A DNA stretch of 64,000 nt from Tricholomella constricta. Lineage: Eukaryota; Basidiomycota; Agaricomycetes; Agaricales; Lyophyllaceae. The notes below the pieces were generated by a model that worked only from the letters and a program-made list of their open reading frames with translations, did not search any database and was not told where the DNA came from. This document shows positions 36,181-47,055 of the stretch, one piece after another. The DNA is taken from contig JAACJP010000062.1 in the NCBI GenBank assembly GCA_013368375.1, positions 116,717-180,716 on the forward strand, read 5' to 3'. Numbering within the stretch: the first letter of the stretch is position 1; the number at the start of each line of letters is the position of its first letter. Made by a program: the position numbers and the translations under genes.

Positions 36181-36582
36181 GCGTTTTGTTTCGATGCTCG
36201 TTTGCCTGCCTCGATTACGAACGACAGAACTCGAGCATTTTCTTTTAAACTGTTTACATAATTATTTCTGAGAATTCTCACACGTCAGCGACCAGGTGTG
36301 ATGCGATGCGAAATGCGATTGAAGCCTTGCGGGAACGCTCAGAACGTGCACAATGATGGTTGAGAGAGGGCTCCACCTTGATACGCTCAAAGAGAATGAG
36401 AAGGAGAAAGAAAAGAAGGAAGAGGAGGACAAAAAGTTGGATCATTTCTTTATCTTTATGCTGTAATTTAGACGACAACACAGTTAGTATTCTCGTCGGT
36501 GAACTGTAAACAAAAAAGCACTTAAAACGAGAGAAAATGTATGCTGCTGCTGTTAATTTCAAGTACACAATACAGGAAGTAT
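36181..36582. other. Spacer between Nik1 fragment and F-box gene
   Basis: No gene. It holds the 40-base block at 36,236-36,275 shared with 1487-1525 and 46,989-47,027, and the 3' flank of the F-box gene. Confidence 0.5.
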
Positions 36583-38050
36583 CTAATCTATCAACGTTAA
36601 TCTGTTATGAACGTCGTACCAAAGATCCTCATCTGCACTGTCCATATTCAAAGATCTACCGAGCCCGTTTAGGTTAGGAAAAACCTTTCTGAGAAATACT
36701 GCGATGTCCGCAGAGGTGGCAACGGTAGGCCCTGTACTATCGCCCAAATGAATAATGGAGGGCTTGGATAGAGTCGGGCAAAGAGGAATTCCTGTGGTGT
36801 CCATGCGGAAAAGAATGTCCAACGCTTTCAGATTTTTGAGGTCAAATGTAAGACGGATGACATCAGATAAATGCATTAAGGGGAAATGCTCGTCCTGGTC
36901 TGAATTATTGTTCGAAGTCGCCAGTGCAAGGTGGGTTAAATTGGGCCAAAGACTGGAAAACGGCAGCGTCGGAGGGATTACAAAGGGGGTGAATAGTCCA
37001 GGAGGATTGACCTGTAAAACCTGCAGCTGAGTACAGTGGCGGAGATGTTGAAGGATAGACAGGATGTCGACAGCAATAGCAGAATCGAGGTTCATATCAC
37101 CAGGCGTGTCCATTTGCCATGCATCCAAAATCAAAGATTGAAGAGTGCTGAAATGGTGTTCCAAATCGCTGGATCCTTCGCCCTCAGTCTCCTCCGGGTC
37201 ATGAGAAAACTCCCCAAAAACATCCTCCAGGTCTTCTTCGTCCTTTATGACATCCGTGTAATGTAGTGTAAGCATCTTCAGGTTCGAGACCTTCAAAGAT
37301 TGAAGCATCGGTATGAAATTATGCACATCGCCTGTCAGGAAAGCTTTTTCCAACGATTGTGGAAAGTAAAATGGTGCGGGCCCAGGAAGGCGAAGGTTGT
37401 CGTCATGTTTAAAGTGTATCGCAAGATCATTTAGCGATGGCATGATTCCAAGATACTTCCAAACTGGACTTGGAATGTCGTGGGGATATATCAAATGAAC
37501 AAAGTGGTTATCGATCATTCTGGGCAATATGTCGGACTCCTCGTGGCAGGCAAAGGTGTGTAGTCGGCCAGGGGTAAGGACCAAAGCATTCATGATACGG
37601 GACAGAAGCTTCCCATGCAGATGGACTTCATCGGTTACGCCAGTAGCTTGCCCCCATGAACGGCTCCCCAGCCGTAGAACTTTCATAGCGGATCCATAAT
37701 ATTGGATCCGTTGAATAGTATTGGGCTGTAAAGGACCTGTGGATACCTGATAATCCTCAGAACATATAAAAGGTGATTAATGCGTTGAAACATACAACAG
37801 TCTTTGTTCCATATTGACCATGTTGAAGATCCCAGGAGCAGGCAGGCAAGAGGCGTAGTAAAGGGATAAAGCTCTCTTGTTGGCTCCATAGAAGACCCAA
37901 AGCAATGTCTGTCATGCTCTTAGAGGAAAGGGCCATGTTGATCAGGCCTTTTTTACAGTCCATAACAGCTAGCTCTTTGGCAAAATGGTTGAGCAATTCA
38001 GCGGGGAATGTTATCTGCATGTTGAAGGATGGAAGATAGCGAGCGACCAA
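36583..38050 (-). CDS. F-box protein with leucine-rich-type C-terminal region
   Basis: Starts near 38,050 (MVARYLPSFNMQ) or at the internal Met just before the F-box-like segment ITFPAELLNHFAKEL...ALSSKSMTDIALGLLW. One intron (about 37,747-37,796) joins to a long exon that stays open to the stop at 36,583. The C-terminal part carries irregular leucine-rich stretches (LTHLALAT, LKNLKALDILF). F-box proteins usually supply substrate recognition to SCF ubiquitin ligases; mushrooms carry many rapidly evolving members. The product is about 440 residues and no disruption was noticed. Confidence 0.72.
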
Positions 38051-38219
38051 AATTTGTCACAGTCACACAGAATACATACGAAAAGGTAGATAAATGTTGT
38101 TGTAACAGCTACAAGAATTACAACTAAACTCGAAACTGCTGCCGATCCTGTGAACCCAGCCAAAGACTTTTCCGAAGCCGGATTGACAATGATTGATATA
38201 AGGAGTGTTCAGCGTAATG

Positions 38220-38520
38220 CTGACACCTGGTGGGATCGGCTGGGTGGCGACGACAACAAAGATGGAGGGAACGACAGTTGTGGTGGGGGCAAGGCCAACG
38301 AGGGTGATGGTGGCGACGATGGCAGTGGCGAAAGTGCTGTGCTAGTGGTAGAGGTGGAGTATCGAAGACAGTGTTGATGACAGTGCTGGTGGGTGGTGGT
38401 GGGCGACGATGACGGTGGTGACGGCGGTGACGATGGCGGTGGTGGTGATGGAAAGGGTGTCAGCAGCGACGATGGCGGGGGCGGCGATGATGATGGAAGC
38501 AACGCCAGGATCAAATCATA
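38220..38520 (+). repeat. Imperfect GGTGGC/GATGGT minisatellite, copy 1
   Basis: Degenerate triplet-rich repeats (ggtggc, gacgat, gatggt) that interrupt the TPP-enzyme fragment on the minus strand. Part of it (about 38,320-38,405) aligns with 42,950-43,040 including non-repeat blocks such as tgctgtgctagtggt, so the two arrays share ancestry rather than being independent simple repeats. Confidence 0.75.
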
Positions 38521-38830
38521 TCCTTTCCCCTTCCTCTTCCTCTCCCCTCCTTCCCCTCCTTCTTCATCCCCACCCCCAGCAACCTCCCCCCCAATAAACG
38601 CACCCACCGCAGCGCCCAACGCCCACCCCAACGACGAGCCCCCCGACGTCAACAGGCTCCCAGGCACCTCAGGCCGCATGTGCATCCACACGTTCAGGTA
38701 GTTGCTTATACTCTCATTGAGCACCAGGCTGTGCGTGTAAGCGGCCATGGAGTGCCGCAGGGCGCCTAGGACGCTCGGGACTGTGAATCTCGCGCTCGCC
38801 CTCGTAAGGGCAATGTCGGGGGAGGGGGAG
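38500..38830 (-). pseudogene. TPP-dependent enzyme (acetolactate-synthase-like) fragment
   Basis: The minus strand reads LNESISNYLNVWMHM...PGSLLTSGGSSLGWALGAAV, matching the C-terminal thiamine-diphosphate-binding half of acetolactate synthase/benzoylformate decarboxylase-like enzymes. It then reads KGYDLILAL, where the conserved glycine-aspartate motif should follow, and is replaced there by the minisatellite. It follows directly on the PUL-domain fragment with no intergenic space, so it is part of a chimera. Confidence 0.72.
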
Positions 38831-38849
38831 GGGGAGGGAAAGGCGTCCT

Positions 38850-39150
38850 CGGCGGCATCGACCTTAGGCGAAGCAGCAAGACGATGCACTGATGAGCACG
38901 GGGAGAATCGAATCAGCATCCACACACAACGCAGTATACAATCAGAAAAAGGAGAGAAGGAAAAAAAAAAAAAAAGTAATGCAAAAAAATAATAAAGTGA
39001 AGAAAAACGTACCGACTTCCTCGCTCGTAGTTTCCCTTCCAAGCGCCTGGACGACCGTACTAACCATCTCGACCTCCCAATCCTCGTCCTTTAGTGTATT
39101 ATCCCTCGCATGTCCTGCTCCTCCCTTCACCTTGTCCACTCTCCCCTGTC
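38850..39150 (-). pseudogene. PUL-domain fragment, 3' part
   Basis: Minus-strand blocks [36 protein letters not shown] and TSEEV, then an intron (gtacgt...cag) and VHRLAAS, match the second half of a PUL domain (a six-armadillo-repeat domain that binds Cdc48/p97). It continues the PUL domain begun at 42,086-41,695, from which it is separated by the glucan-synthase insert. After VHRLAAS the family match is lost. Confidence 0.72.
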
Positions 39151-41694
39151 CCATTCAGGTTGCGTTGGGTATGCCTGTGTCACTGGGTTCCAATCCTCGT
39201 TTTCACCAATGGGCGCAACACCCCCGCCATCGCAATCAGACTCCCTCCAAGCGTTATGACCTGCGATAGATCGGCTCATGTTGATGCTGCGTTTATCGAA
39301 ATCTTCCATCCGCTGTCGCCATTCGACCACCGGGAAACGCTGAACAGCGGAACGTGCACGAAGAATGGCGCGCTCTTCTTCGGTCGATTTTAAAGCCATT
39401 TTGATAGTTTTCGTGAGTTGAGATAACATGTGGGCTGTGGAACTCGACTCGACGGGGTACCACTGAACAAAATCGAACATTGATGAGGAGTAGGTTATAA
39501 TGAAAATAGGAAACACTTACCCAGCCTGGCATCAAACCCAATCCGCCCAAGCGACTTCCAACTCCAAGCGCACCCTTTCGACCGAATTCGACTGCGACCA
39601 GACCGAAAGGCTCGTCTCGAGACGGAATTAATGCAAAGTCGGCACCACTGAAGAGGTACGGTGGAAGTGCTGTGAATTCAGGTTTCGAATAGACACGATC
39701 CGGGTAAAGTTCCATCAGCCGAGCGAGCTTCTCAGCCGCAAATCGTCCGTATAAATCGATGACAGGACCAACGGCAATGAGTTGAATGCTGGGGCGTTTT
39801 TCCAGGCTAGTATAGCGGGTAGATTAGCACCGAAAATACAACCAATGCTACCAAGCACTCACATTGAAGGCATAACATCAGCGATAAGGTCAACACCCTT
39901 CTGTTTCGACCATCGTCCAACGAACACGAAAAGATCGGAATCAGGATCCTGTTTAATACCAGCCCACTCTTGCGCTTGACGCTTGTGCTCCGGACGCGCA
40001 GCTTCCGCAACCTCATCGATTTGAACATCACGAGCAGCTGTCGGGTTCTCGTCAAGGGCCGCAATGTCATCGGGGTCAGGATTGGGGAGCGAATCAACAT
40101 GCTTAAGGGTCCACAGAGCGGGATAACGAGCCCAACTGCGCTTGCCGTATTTATCAGATACACCGGCAACTCCGACGCTCTTCTGGTGGACACTGATAAA
40201 CGACGCGGCGGCATGGAGAAGATTGAATGTGTTGCCGAATTGAACATATTTCGTGCAATGTTCTTTGCTGATATTGAACGCCGAGCACACTTCCTTCATC
40301 TCCTCCTTGGTACGTAGTGGCCAGAGACCCTGGAATTCGGCATTGTGGAGTGAAAGACATGCAGGGATGACTTTGGGAAGGAGATAGATCCCAGCAAGAG
40401 CGCCGTGGTAATCATTAATGTGGTAGATGTCAATGGTGGGGAAACGGCGGATAGTAGCGGCGATGGCTTGGTTCCAAGTCGAGTAGAAGATGGCAGAACT
40501 AAGATCATCCATGCGAGCAGGATATGGATCTGATTTGGTTTGGGCCCGGAAGACGGGGCTGTCGAGGATGACGTAGGTGATGTTGTCCAGAACATGAGTT
40601 TCGACTTCGATGAGGTATGGCTCTCCAAAGATGATTACTTCGATTGGCTCCGCAGGGTCTCCGGCGGGATAATCGATGTCTTTGACCTTGGGGACGACCC
40701 ATATGAGGTCAACGTCAGTCATTGCCTTACCCACAAGGCTTGACACATGGGGTCAAAGTGGTCAAGGGCGTTCTATTCGTCGTTACAACCTAAAAGCGCT
40801 TTCTCAAGGGGCATATTGAAATATTGCTCTGAGCTGAGGACATAGCAGCCATGGCGCTTCCAGGCTCGGTTTCCCGTCATGGCTTGACGCCTGTTCGAAC
40901 TATAAATTGAAGCCGCAATGGAAAAGGACGCCTTTTGCTCACCCATAAAGATAATTGGACGCGCCATTGTCGTACAGATAGAAGTTCTGCTCTTCCCCGT
41001 AGTAAAGCTAACCGACTGTGTTAAGATCTCACTCGTAGAAGACATAATTCGAAACATACGAGTGGTATGCCTGGCATAACCAGAGTTGTAATGAATGTTC
41101 CCAATACACTTTTCTGCGTGCCGTTTTCCAAACTCGGCCACCGGAAAACGTCGAAATTGCTCGTGCCATACATATGCCGCGGGTCGACTAGGCCAGTTTC
41201 GGCGTTCAGGAAATCGTTGCTCACAAACATTTGATTCCACGCAGTAACAAAGTTTGTGCCGACGTCGTATGCAACTTGGAGATTTCCATCCATTCCAAGG
41301 AAACGGGAGATTGCCCGATATATAGAATAATGGAAAGCCACTCCATCGAGGCCACCAAGATCGCGATCCCGGAGGAAATAGTTATCTGTTGGAGTGACAT
41401 TTGCGGCGGCCAAGAAACCTGGAGGAAGCTGGGTAGCAGTACGGCCACGACCGCTACGTGGAAGTGCTTAGAATTATCACACAGTTGTGGAAGACAGGGG
41501 TCCTCACATGTAGAGTGCTCCAAAGGTGTCACCTCCCGTAACCTCTCCGGTAATCAAAAAGTTCTTCTTTCCAAGAGCCGACGCACATTGTCGGGTGCTA
41601 GAAGCCCAGTGGGAGAGCGCATCGACAGTGACCTGTGTCGCTTTGTCGACGCGAATGGCGTCAAAATCGAGAGCTTTGATAGCGAGACACGGCA
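39150..41694 (-). pseudogene. Cell-wall alpha-1,3-glucan synthase fragment
   Basis: Ags1/Mok1-type synthases are large multi-pass membrane proteins with an extracellular amylase-like domain and a cytosolic glycosyltransferase domain. Amylase-like blocks: ALDFDAIRVDKATQVTVDAL, FLITGEVTGGDTFG, DGVAFHYSIYRAISRFLGMD, YGEEQNFYLYDNGASNYLYG, KALLGC. The sequence then jumps, out of frame at about 40,745, to the glycosyltransferase part ([87 protein letters not shown]). Roughly 500 residues are missing between, as are the start of the amylase domain and the C-terminal membrane spans. Both ends join PUL-domain sequence in the same orientation. Confidence 0.88.
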
Positions 41695-42086
41695 GCAGTG
41701 CGTACCGCGCCGTCCGTGTGCAAGAGGCTCGGGATCACCACCTCCGCCAGCGCCGCGCGCGTAATCAGGAACAGCGAGCGTGCAAGGGCGGGTGTGGCGA
41801 ATGCGTTGGAGAGGAGGCGGAGGACTTTTAGGAGATAGTTGCGCGGGTTCGAGGTGGGGTCGGGGATCTTCAGGGCGGCGGTGGCTTTGTCTATGAACAG
41901 GAGGATGGGGCTGGAGGTAGGGAATGACGAAACCCATGTGCCGACGCTGGGGTCGAGGAGGGCGAGGCGCCATAGATCTACGAGAGGGAAGAGAGAGGCG
42001 ACGGGAAGGGCGGAGGCGATGGCGGATGTAGCTTGACTCCAGGGTGTTAGTATACTTGGAGTTGCGGAGGGTATCTTTGATGACAA
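41690..42086 (-). pseudogene. PUL-domain fragment, 5' part
   Basis: Minus-strand reading: ALPVASLFPLVDLWRLALLD, SNPRNYLLKVLRLLSNAFAT and LHTDGAVRTAA match the first half of a PUL domain as found in Doa1/PLAA-type and thioredoxin/PPPDE-PUL fusion proteins. It breaks off at about 41,695, where glucan-synthase sequence begins (AIKALDFD). About a dozen expected PUL residues are missing at the junction. Upstream family domains were not recognised in 42,087-42,300. Confidence 0.78.
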
Positions 42087-42870
42087 GGCCGCGGAAAAGC
42101 GTGCTTTGAGGTATGGCGTGCCTCTGGGGAAGGCGGGACGAAGGACGCGAGTTGGTGATCAGTAAGTTGGGAATAGCACTAAGTGAAGGCCTTCAATGGA
42201 GGTAAACGACAGCGATGTGGGGAAGCGCACGATGCACATGGGAGAGCCGTCATCGATGTTCGTACGACAATCCCACCGTAGGTTTATTGAGTTGAACGTC
42301 CACGTCCAATGGCGCTATCGCGAGGGTGTATCAGCATAACGTGAGAGGCAACGTATGGATGACGACATACAGAGGATCCGTTGACGCTGGAAAGTACATT
42401 AGATAACCGGGTAGTGGTATCTTCGAATGTGAGGATGGCGCGCTTCTGGTTGAGCGAAAGCCTACCATAACAGTACTGAAGGTAAGTAATCGACAGATGA
42501 CAGAGGGACTCGAGATACCTACTCAAACTTTCCCACTAGTTCACCTGGTGTTTCTGCATCCCAGGGCCCTGGTCGATGCACCTGCGTAATATAGGATATT
42601 GGAAGAAATGGATCGAGGTCGATGCATGCTGAGATCCTGTAGAGAGGCTCGGGTTGTTGGCGTGGGTTGTGTGTGAATGGGCGCGGTATGAGGAGGAGGT
42701 ACTCTTCACTAGGAAACGAGGAAGATGAAGAAGAAGAATTTGAAGCAGTCCATGGCGTGAATGTGTATGTAACGGGTTGCGATGGAGGGCTGGCGCCGAG
42801 TGTATATCTGGAAGACTGGTGAGAGCGTACAAAACAAGTCATGAGCTGAATAAGGGCGCACCGAGGGGGA
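42087..42870 (-). other. Unrecognised coding-like segment
   Basis: On the minus strand two joined stretches look protein-coding, with a possible intron at about 42,475-42,535. One contains YTFTPWTASN, LLIPRPFTHNPRQQPEP and YITQVHRPGPWDAETPGELV; the other RAILTFEDTTTRLSNVLSS. I do not recognise the family. It begins abruptly at the minisatellite, so it may be another captured piece. Confidence 0.4.
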
Positions 42871-42879
42871 TTTGCTGAT

Positions 42880-43250
42880 TGTAGGGCACTTGTATAACTG
42901 TGAAGATGGCAGTGGCAACCACGACGACGGTAATGGCAACCACAATGGCAGTGGCGACAACGGTACTGTGCTACTGGTGAAGTTGAGGTGACAATAGCGG
43001 CGGCGATGTCAATGCTGATGAGTGGTGGTGGGGCGACAGGCGGTGGTGGGGCGACGATGGCGGCAGTGGAGTGACAATAGTGGTGATGGGGCGACGACAG
43101 CGGTGGTGGGGCAGTGATAGCGATGGTAAGGCGATAATAAGGACGACAATGGCGGTGGGGAGGACACTGGTGGTGGCAATGACGATGGGAGTGGCGATGA
43201 CAATGGCAGTGGTGACGGCGGTGCTGTGGAGGCGCCTCTTGTGTCCTCAC
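42880..43250 (+). repeat. Imperfect GGTGGC/GATGGT minisatellite, copy 2
   Basis: Degenerate repeats of ggtggtgggg, cgacgat and aatggcagtgg type. The array cuts into the DUF4246 pseudogene on the minus strand, right after GAIDTRED. It shares non-repeat blocks with the array at 38,220-38,520. Confidence 0.75.
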
Positions 43251-43900
43251 GTGTGTCGATCGCGCCGACTTCCTGAATGCTCGGCTCGTCCAATTGGCAC
43301 CCGAAGACGGCGGGCAGCCAGTCGCGGTGGTCTTGTTGGTAATCGACGTGCATGGTGTCGGTGTCGGGCTGCTGCCAAAAGGCGAGGTGAGAGGGCGTGA
43401 TGTTGTGAGAGTGGTAGTAGCAAATCGCCGAGGCGCAGATGTCGTCGTCCTGCGATATTACTGTGATCAGAGGCAAGAAGATGGATAGGAAGGGGGCTCA
43501 CCATCTTTCCCTCAACATGCCAGAACCTGCCCTCGTCGTCGGCTTTTCAGGCATAATGTGAATAACGCCGAGGGTGACCGTCACCTGGATCCCGTGGTCG
43601 TTGTACGTTGCCCAGAGATCCAGACTCCTCCACCTCTCCCTTCCCAGGCGCCCTTTCACGATACAAATCCTCATCCTCATCTTCCTCCTGCTGTGGCCCA
43701 TCCTCATTTCCTCATCGGGGTCGATTTCGGGATCCGGGACGTATTCATACTTGCTGTAAGAGATGCGCAGATTGATTTCGGAGGTACCACCGAGCTGGCG
43801 GCGTGAATGTGCGTTTCCATAGCGGGACGACACATGCGATCAGCTGCTCGAGCAGTTGTTGAAGTAAACTTCATTCGTTCCTTGGTCTCCGAACAACGTG
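43251..43900 (-). pseudogene. DUF4246-family protein, longest fragment in the window
   Basis: Blocks on the minus strand in family order: a YEYVPDPEIDPDEE segment, WATYNDHGIQVTVTLGVIHI, MPEKP, FWHVEGKM, an intron (gtgagc...; about 43,455-43,502), then DDDICASAICYYHSHNIT, LAFWQQPDTDTMHVDY and DWLPAVFGCQLDEPSIQEVG. DUF4246 is a fungal family without assigned function. A one-base deletion separates MPEKP from the following block. The 3' end is lost in the minisatellite. The 43,471-43,662 part is about 97% identical to 619-801 and its copy. Confidence 0.78.
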
Positions 43901-44519
43901 ACAATGGAAGCTTTCCCGCTCGTGGCGGCTACGAGGAGCGCGGTTTGCGGTCGAAGGGAAATGTCGGCGACGTGCTGGTTTTAAAGGGCGGAAACAGCTC
44001 GAAAATATGCTGAAAGAACGGCCTTGCGAACCTCGGTGTCGAATGCGGAGGTGATGGTGTGTAAATCTTTGCTGGTAAGATATGAGGATGTAAAGTAGTT
44101 GTGCACGTTCAGAAGGTGAGATATGCGTTAACATCGCTCTTGAGCCTCCGCACCGTTCCCTTCTCACGCGCAGCAAGCTCTACGATCGGCGGCGGTAGGT
44201 CGGACTGCACGCCGGGCGAGGTCGAGAGCAGCCCCACGCCTGCCTGGATCTCCTCCAGTGCTTGCGTGAAAGGGGCTTCGATTCCACCACGGGCGGCGGG
44301 GCGGGTTTCTTCATTTCGGATCAGAGGATAGAGAAACGGAAGGTACTCCCGAGGCCGACACCCCCTCCGAAATTGAGGAACGGCCGCGGGGGCGTGATGG
44401 GTGCGGGTTGGAGGTCGCGGCTGCACCATGTTATGTCGCCTCCGGCGCACAATGTCGCCATCTGTGACCTCCCTCGTATTCTCCTCGAGCCTAAACTCCG
44501 TCTCCTCAAGTTTCGCCGT
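43901..44519. other. Rearranged segment related to 320-560
   Basis: Contains two blocks similar to the segmental duplication: about 44,005-44,060 (like 330-385) and 44,250-44,410 (like 405-560). Between them a minus-strand stretch (FTQALEEIQAGVGLL, LPPPIVELAAREKG) looks coding but is unrecognised and is absent from the duplication. Confidence 0.5.
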
Positions 44520-45840
44520 CGCGGTCTTATTCAATATACCGATAACCCCATCCTGACGTTCGTTGAGCCACGCCGCACGTTTCTTTTTGAACAGCTTGAA
44601 GATGGTGTCGTCAAAGTCCTTTCAGAGGTTGACACCACGAGTGGCGACCTGGATGGGCTCACCAAGCTCTGAGCGAACGGTAAGGATGCATCGTCAACGC
44701 TAGATGCAGCGACAATGAAACAAATGACCTAGTGTGAACCTCTTTGGCCATGACGCGAGAAGCGAAGAGGAAACCGTCGAAGGGCATGGGTTGAACGCTG
44801 AAACGCTCCACAGTCCAATCACCAGTAAGGTGCGGCCAGACATCCTCGGCAGAGCCAAAGCTCGAGCCTTTAACGAGAACAATGTTGGCATGGGGGCGGG
44901 TGGCACTGTAAGTAATGATATGGCCTGGTGGAGGTCTTCAAAGGAGTGATGACCTCCAGCGAAACCTCCTGTCCATTGCATGATGATGGGGAAGTCGGCG
45001 TTGAAGGCAGCGATGTTGATGACTTGCCGAATGCCGTTGACGGAGGCGGGCTTGAAAGCGACGTGGTTGATGCCCGTGCGCTTCAAGTCGTCGATGATGT
45101 CGTCGGCCTTCTCAGTGCTGGGAATACCAGCGACGACGCAGAAGCCTTCAATAAGTAGACCTTCCTTGCACATCTCCTGCCAGAGGGGGAATTGGAAGTC
45201 GAATTGACGAGGGTTGATATATAGAACGTTGAGCGTGATGCCGACACCTGCTGGAATCAGCTGCTGGATTTCGGCCACCTTGGCGCGAAGAGCGGCAGCA
45301 TTGTAATGGCCACCGCCAGCCAACTGAACGTGATAGCCAGCATCGAGGACGGCACCGACGAACCCTGCCTTTACGGTGGACGGGGTCATACCAGCCACCA
45401 TGATGGGGGGCTTGCCCAGGAGTCGAGAGAAGGGAGTATTGATGTGCATTGTCCCATCGCTAAATTAAATGAGTAAAATACATGTTCTTCAAAGAATGCT
45501 GCGACGTACTTCGTGTGAACCAAGCTGGGGAATCACTTCTTACTTCACCACTTCTCGTACTTCACCTCCAAAGCGTCGTCCAGCTCAGCATCTTCTTTGC
45601 CACGATGACCAGCAATAACAATACGAACACCCCTTCCGTCGAGGTTGCTTGCAGTGAGAGGGCCAATACCGCTCAGGCCGCCGGGACCGAAATCGATGGC
45701 ATGCGTGGCAGTTTCGGGAAAGTCGGTAGCCTTCGACCAATGGATAGGCGAAGTAAAAATCTGCTCGCAGAGAGAGCGCGTGATCGATGTAGACAAGGTG
45801 CGGAGATCCGAGGCTAAAGATGAGCTTGAAAATATGGTGA
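44520..45840 (-). pseudogene. Fatty acid synthase beta subunit, enoyl-reductase region
   Basis: Minus strand from 45,840: [13 protein letters not shown] and [11 protein letters not shown], an intron (gtacgt...tttag at about 45,461-45,509), then the enoyl-reductase part DGTMHINTPFSRLLGKPPI, MVAGMTPSTVKAGFVGA, AGGGHYNAAALRAKV, GITLNVLYINPRQFDFQFPL, FPIIMQWTGGFAGGHHSFED. Frame shifts follow (near 44,915 and 44,740), a short deletion, and the tail FDDTIFKLFKKKRAAWLNER at about 44,540-44,620. Two TGA codons interrupt the exon near 45,535. Most of the beta subunit on both sides is missing. Confidence 0.88.
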
Positions 45841-46141
45841 AAGAACGGCCTTGCGAACCTTAGGGTCGAATGTTGAGGTGATGGTATGTACGTGCGTGCT
45901 CGTCACCGCTGTGTGAAGGGGGGCTTTGACTGCACCACGGGCGGCGAGGCGGATTTCTTCACTGCGGATCCGAGGCTAAAGAAGGTACTGCCGAGGCCGA
46001 CACCCCCTCCGAATTCGAGGGACGGTCGCGGGGGCGTGGTGGGTGCGGTTGGAGACCAAGGTCGCGGCCTAAAGGCATGATAGTGCTTGAGCAATGGCGT
46101 AAGCTGGACTTGGCGGAGAAGAAGATGGATAGGAAGGGGGC

Positions 46142-46317
46142 TCACCATCTTTCCCTCAACATGCCAGAACCTGCCCTCGTCGTCGGCTTTTCAGGCATAA
46201 TCTGAATAACGCCGAGCGTGACCATCACCTGGATCCCGTGGTCGTTGTACGTTGCCCAGAGATCCAGACTCCTCCACCTCTCCCTTCCCAGGTGCCCTTT
46301 CACGATTGGCGGAAAGC
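46142..46317 (-). pseudogene. DUF4246-family fragment (copy B)
   Basis: Identical copy of the fragment at 640-815, with the same one-base defect between IMPEKP and FWHVEGKM. Confidence 0.7.
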
Positions 46318-47055
46318 GCTGCTCGTGTTGTATGGGGGACGTGACACCTTTGAATGAAAATGTCCCTGGGTTCTGTATACACACATTAGATTCGACGCAG
46401 GACTTCAACAAGGGAACACGAACCTCCGTTGCGGAAGAGGATGGTCGACGACTCTGCATGTTGGAGTGAATAGGTTCCCGGCAAAAAGCTGCACCCGATG
46501 TAAGGCACGATGTCGAAGCCACTGTCCTCAGTTTGCGGCGCGCGACATATCGGTGGTGTAAAGTGTCCAAGCCTCTGACGCCCGTATTCCGAAGACACGG
46601 ATGCAGGATTGAGAAGAAACGGGTGTTGTTGCTGTCTTCACCGGAGGCGAAAGTCCACGCTGCGACAGCGAAGTGGAAACACGTCGGTCAAACAAGCAGT
46701 CGTTAGGATTCAGGGCTTGTAAAAATAAAATAAAGGAGGACTTACAGCATTTTCGGAGGGCTATATTATCGTCCTGGTGACCTTCATCCTCCAGCGCCAT
46801 TTGAGAACACAAATTTTATGTCAAGAAATACACAAGAGCTGGAAACACGTAGACATGCTGCACTCTCATTCACCCATATTGGGCTGCAGAAGTTTGTGCA
46901 TCTTTAGAGTTGCGCATTCACCTTTATAAGGCTGCAACGACAACCAAAAGGTCAGGGGAGTGTTAGGAAGGCATCAACCTTAAGCGTTCTCTTTTAAACT
47001 GTTTACATAATCATTTCCGTGAATTCAACGACAATCTTGATTCCTCGCTATCATC

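Noticed and set aside
42519..43250. Histidine/cysteine-rich protein on the minus strand
   Set aside because: Its first half is only the translated minisatellite; the second half may be a real but unrelated coding remnant.
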